From assembly GCA_030147325.1 (NCBI GenBank), contig JASLAA010000048.1, positions 1 through 6,994 of the forward strand: 6,994 bases of DNA, written 5' to 3'. This DNA is from Arthrobacter sp. (GTDB taxonomy: Bacteria > Actinomycetota > Actinomycetes > Actinomycetales > Micrococcaceae). The position numbers were made by a program, and so were the translations under genes. A model generated the notes under the pieces. That model was not told where the DNA came from. It made no database searches and saw only the letters and a program-made list of their open reading frames with translations. Below, in pieces: positions 6,161-6,994 of the stretch (within the stretch, counting starts at the first letter, position 1; each line of letters starts with the position of its first letter).

Positions 6161-6601
6161 TCAGCTGACCGCCTTCGCCACCAGGCGGCGCAACTCCTCC
6201 TCCACCGCGCCGTTCCACGCGGTGACGGAGAAGGCGTTGGGCCAGAACACGCCGTCGTCCAGGTTCGCGGCGTCGTTGAAGCCGATCGTCGAGTAGTGCG
6301 AGTCGAACTTCGCCGCAGCCTGGAAGAACGTCACCACCTTTCCGTCGCGCGCATAGGCCGGCATGCCGTACCAGGTCTTGGGCTCGAGGTCCGGGGCGAC
6401 GGCGGACACCAGCGCATGGTAGTTCTCCGCGATCTCGCGATCGGGCTGCGGCAACTCGGCGATCTTGTCCTGGATCGCCTTCTCCCCCGCAGCCCGGCTC
6501 TTGCCGCGCTTCGCCTCCGCGCGCATCTCCGCGGTCCGCTCCTTCATGGCCGCGCGCTCCTGCTCGGTGAACCCCTCTGTCGTGTCGGTCTGGCGTGCCA
6601 T
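6161..6601 (-). CDS. DUF1801 domain protein (YdhG-like)
   Basis: 146 aa cytosolic protein. The N-terminal 40 residues are a charged, helical, Lys/Arg/Glu-rich lead (FTEQERAAMKERTAEMRAEA). The DUF1801 core follows: KIAELPQPDREIAENYHALV, the family hallmark WYGMPAYARDGKVVTFFQ (77-94) and the late GFNDAANLDDGVFWPNAF. Some relatives are annotated as iron chaperone-like (YdhG/frataxin-like fold), but the activity of this family is poorly defined, so no function is assigned. The frame is open upstream to 6793, but the ATG at 6601 is chosen because GGGAGG lies six bases before it and homology begins there; the upstream extension reads as non-coding. Neighbours on the same strand are separate genes, so it is likely monocistronic. 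Confidence 0.88.
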   Translation of the reverse strand: MARQTDTTEGFTEQERAAMKERTAEMRAEAKRGKSRAAGEKAIQDKIAELPQPDREIAENYHALVSAVAPDLEPKTWYGMPAYARDGKVVTFFQAAAKFDSHYSTIGFNDAANLDDGVFWPNAFSVTAWNGAVEEELRRLVAKAVS

Positions 6602-6684
6602 GATCCGCCTCCCTCGAAGTGGTCCGCGGGTCGATGCCCGGCGGTGTTCCCACCCTAGGGACGCCGCCGCGGCGTGGGTAGGGC

Positions 6685-6717
6685 CGGCGGTACCCGAACG
6701 GGGCCCGAGTACCGCCG
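6685..6717. repeat. 9-15-9 inverted repeat upstream of the DUF1801 gene
   Basis: CGGCGGTAC (6685-6693) and GTACCGCCG (6709-6717) are perfect reverse complements with a 15-base spacer that itself contains CCCGAACGGG (6693-6702, overlapping the arm). It lies 84-116 bases before the DUF1801 start. It could be an operator; GC-rich arms make chance more likely than for the AT-rich repeat at 3081. Confidence 0.35.
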
Positions 6718-6777
6718 CCGATAGCACCCGGAGCGCCTCCTGGCGACACGGCGGGGATTCCTGCACGACGCCGCCCC

Positions 6778-6807
6778 CTGACGGTTGATCCACAGTAGGC
6801 TTACGAT
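6778..6807 (+). promoter_or_regulatory. candidate promoter for the gene starting at 6955
   Basis: CTGACG (6778-6783) and TACGAT (6802-6807) are spaced by 18 bases, each with four of six consensus matches. If used, the mRNA leader would be about 140 bases, unusually long. The -10 box abuts the 5' arm of the nested hairpin, so the two assignments partly compete. Confidence 0.25.
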
Positions 6808-6862
6808 GCCGGGTGCGATGGGCGGGCGATGCTTCACCAGAAGCCGCCCCGTCGTCCCGGCA
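6807..6862 (+). ncRNA. nested stem-loop in the leader of the gene at 6955
   Basis: Outer stem TGCCGGG (6807-6813) with CCCGGCA (6856-6862), 7 bp. Middle stem GGGCG (6820-6824) with CGCCC (6845-6849). Inner stem GCTTC (6831-6835) with GAAGC (6840-6844), closed by an ACCA loop. All three are perfect and nested, separated by internal loops. No known riboswitch consensus was recognised (fluoride, cobalamin, TPP, c-di-AMP and SAM types were considered). It may be a cis-regulatory RNA, a terminator for an upstream transcript or a DNA-level element. Confidence 0.35.
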
Positions 6863-6896
6863 GGTCTCACCGTACTCAGCGGACTACCCGCGCCAC

Positions 6897-6925
6897 CGTC
6901 GGCAGCCGACGATTCTCGGCGCCGA
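6897..6925. promoter_or_regulatory. two adjacent palindromes, candidate tandem operator or leader hairpins
   Basis: CGTCGGCAGCCGACG (6897-6911) is a perfect 15-base palindrome around a central A, and TCGGCGCCGA (6916-6925) is a perfect 10-base palindrome four bases later. They share a CGGC/GCCG core and are centred about 16.5 bases apart, ending 16 bases before the ribosome binding site of the gene at 6955. Confidence 0.4.
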
Positions 6926-6954
6926 TGCACCGCACACCTGAAGGGGAAACATCC

Positions 6955-6994
6955 ATGACCACCGCCAACACGCCCGCGTGGGGCGTGTTGGCGG
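6955..6994 (+). CDS. start of an unidentified protein, cut by the window end
   Basis: Only the first 13 codons are present: MTTANTPAWGVLA. The ATG is well supported by AAGGGGA six to eight bases upstream and by an open frame to the window edge. The end of the visible peptide turns hydrophobic (WGVLA), which would suit the start of a membrane protein such as a transporter, but the family cannot be recognised. It is divergent from the DUF1801 gene and preceded by a highly structured leader. A perfect 14-bp inverted repeat covers codons 3 to 14 and may affect initiation. Confidence 0.6.
   Translation, partial: MTTANTPAWGVLA
6962..6994 (+). repeat. perfect 14-bp inverted repeat within the first codons of the last gene
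   Basis: CCGCCAACACGCCC (6962-6975) and GGGCGTGTTGGCGG (6981-6994) are exact reverse complements around a 5-base loop GCGTG. The stem begins 5 bases after the ATG and runs to the last base of the window, so it may continue beyond it. In RNA it would be a very stable hairpin inside the ribosome footprint. Confidence 0.7.

Larger units (their letters stand above)
6602..6954. other. 353-base non-coding region rich in inverted repeats between divergent genes
   Basis: No convincing gene on either strand; the open frame at 6930-6655 on the minus strand has an Arg-rich composition typical of a GC-rich shadow. The region serves as promoter and leader for the DUF1801 gene (minus) and for the gene starting at 6955 (plus). 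It holds a 9-15-9 inverted repeat (6685-6717), a promoter-like pair (6778-6807), a nested hairpin (6807-6862) and two neighbouring palindromes (6897-6925), each listed separately. Confidence 0.6.

Noticed and set aside
5417..6658. Plus strand open frame (413 codons) opposite the SRPBCC and DUF1801 genes
   Set aside because: Antisense shadow of two genes with clear family motifs and strong ribosome binding sites.
6655..6930. Minus strand 91-codon open frame in the non-coding region
   Set aside because: Arg-rich translation without a family match; it covers several palindromes and has no convincing ribosome binding site.
6810..6954. Possible fluoride or cobalamin riboswitch, from GGGCGATG and GCGGACTACCCGCGCCACCG stretches
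   Set aside because: Only fragments resemble the conserved boxes; the required neighbouring conserved segments and pairing pattern are missing, so no class can be named.

Overview
The window is high-GC, tightly packed bacterial DNA with strong Shine-Dalgarno sites and frequent GTG starts. Gene content is a FadR-type GntR regulator, FAD and NAD(P) 2-hydroxyacid dehydrogenases, a two-transmembrane K+ channel, an SRPBCC protein with an Ala/Gly-rich tail segment, and a DUF1801 protein. Together these suggest an actinobacterium, most likely of the Micrococcales (Arthrobacter-like). That placement comes from style and family recognition, not from a marker gene.

Left part (1-3892) looks like a small 2-hydroxyacid catabolic locus. 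A GntR/FCD regulator on the + strand (34-726) converges on a two-gene minus-strand operon. The operon is an L-2-hydroxyglutarate oxidase gene (lhgO-like, 1837-3027) followed by an Ldh_2-family NAD(P)-dependent hydroxyacid dehydrogenase gene (764-1840). The two overlap by the four bases GTGA and are probably translationally coupled. Divergent from lhgO is a ModA-like substrate-binding-fold protein (3179-3892) that has no signal peptide and no room for one. The divergent intergenic region holds a perfect AT-rich inverted repeat (3081-3112), an obvious candidate operator for the nearby GntR protein. Substrate and pathway are inferred, not proven; no csiD-type glutarate hydroxylase lies in the window.

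Middle part (3893-6019) holds two minus-strand genes. One is a KcsA/MthK-style K+ channel with a TVGYGD filter and a cytosolic RCK/TrkA-N domain. The other is a SRPBCC (polyketide cyclase/dehydrase fold) protein with a C-terminal low-complexity extension. A 15-bp perfect hairpin (5089-5122) lies between them and is probably the SRPBCC gene's terminator. The SRPBCC leader carries a 7-bp inverted repeat just after a TATACT -10-like box.

Right part (6020-6994) holds a minus-strand DUF1801 gene (6161-6601). A 353-base non-coding region rich in inverted repeats follows (6602-6954). The last feature is the first 13 codons of a + strand gene with a good ribosome binding site, cut by the window end. 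The leader of that last gene can form a nested hairpin, contains two adjacent palindromes with related cores, and is followed by a perfect 14-bp inverted repeat inside the first codons. This is the most structure-dense stretch of the window and the part least explained by ordinary genes.
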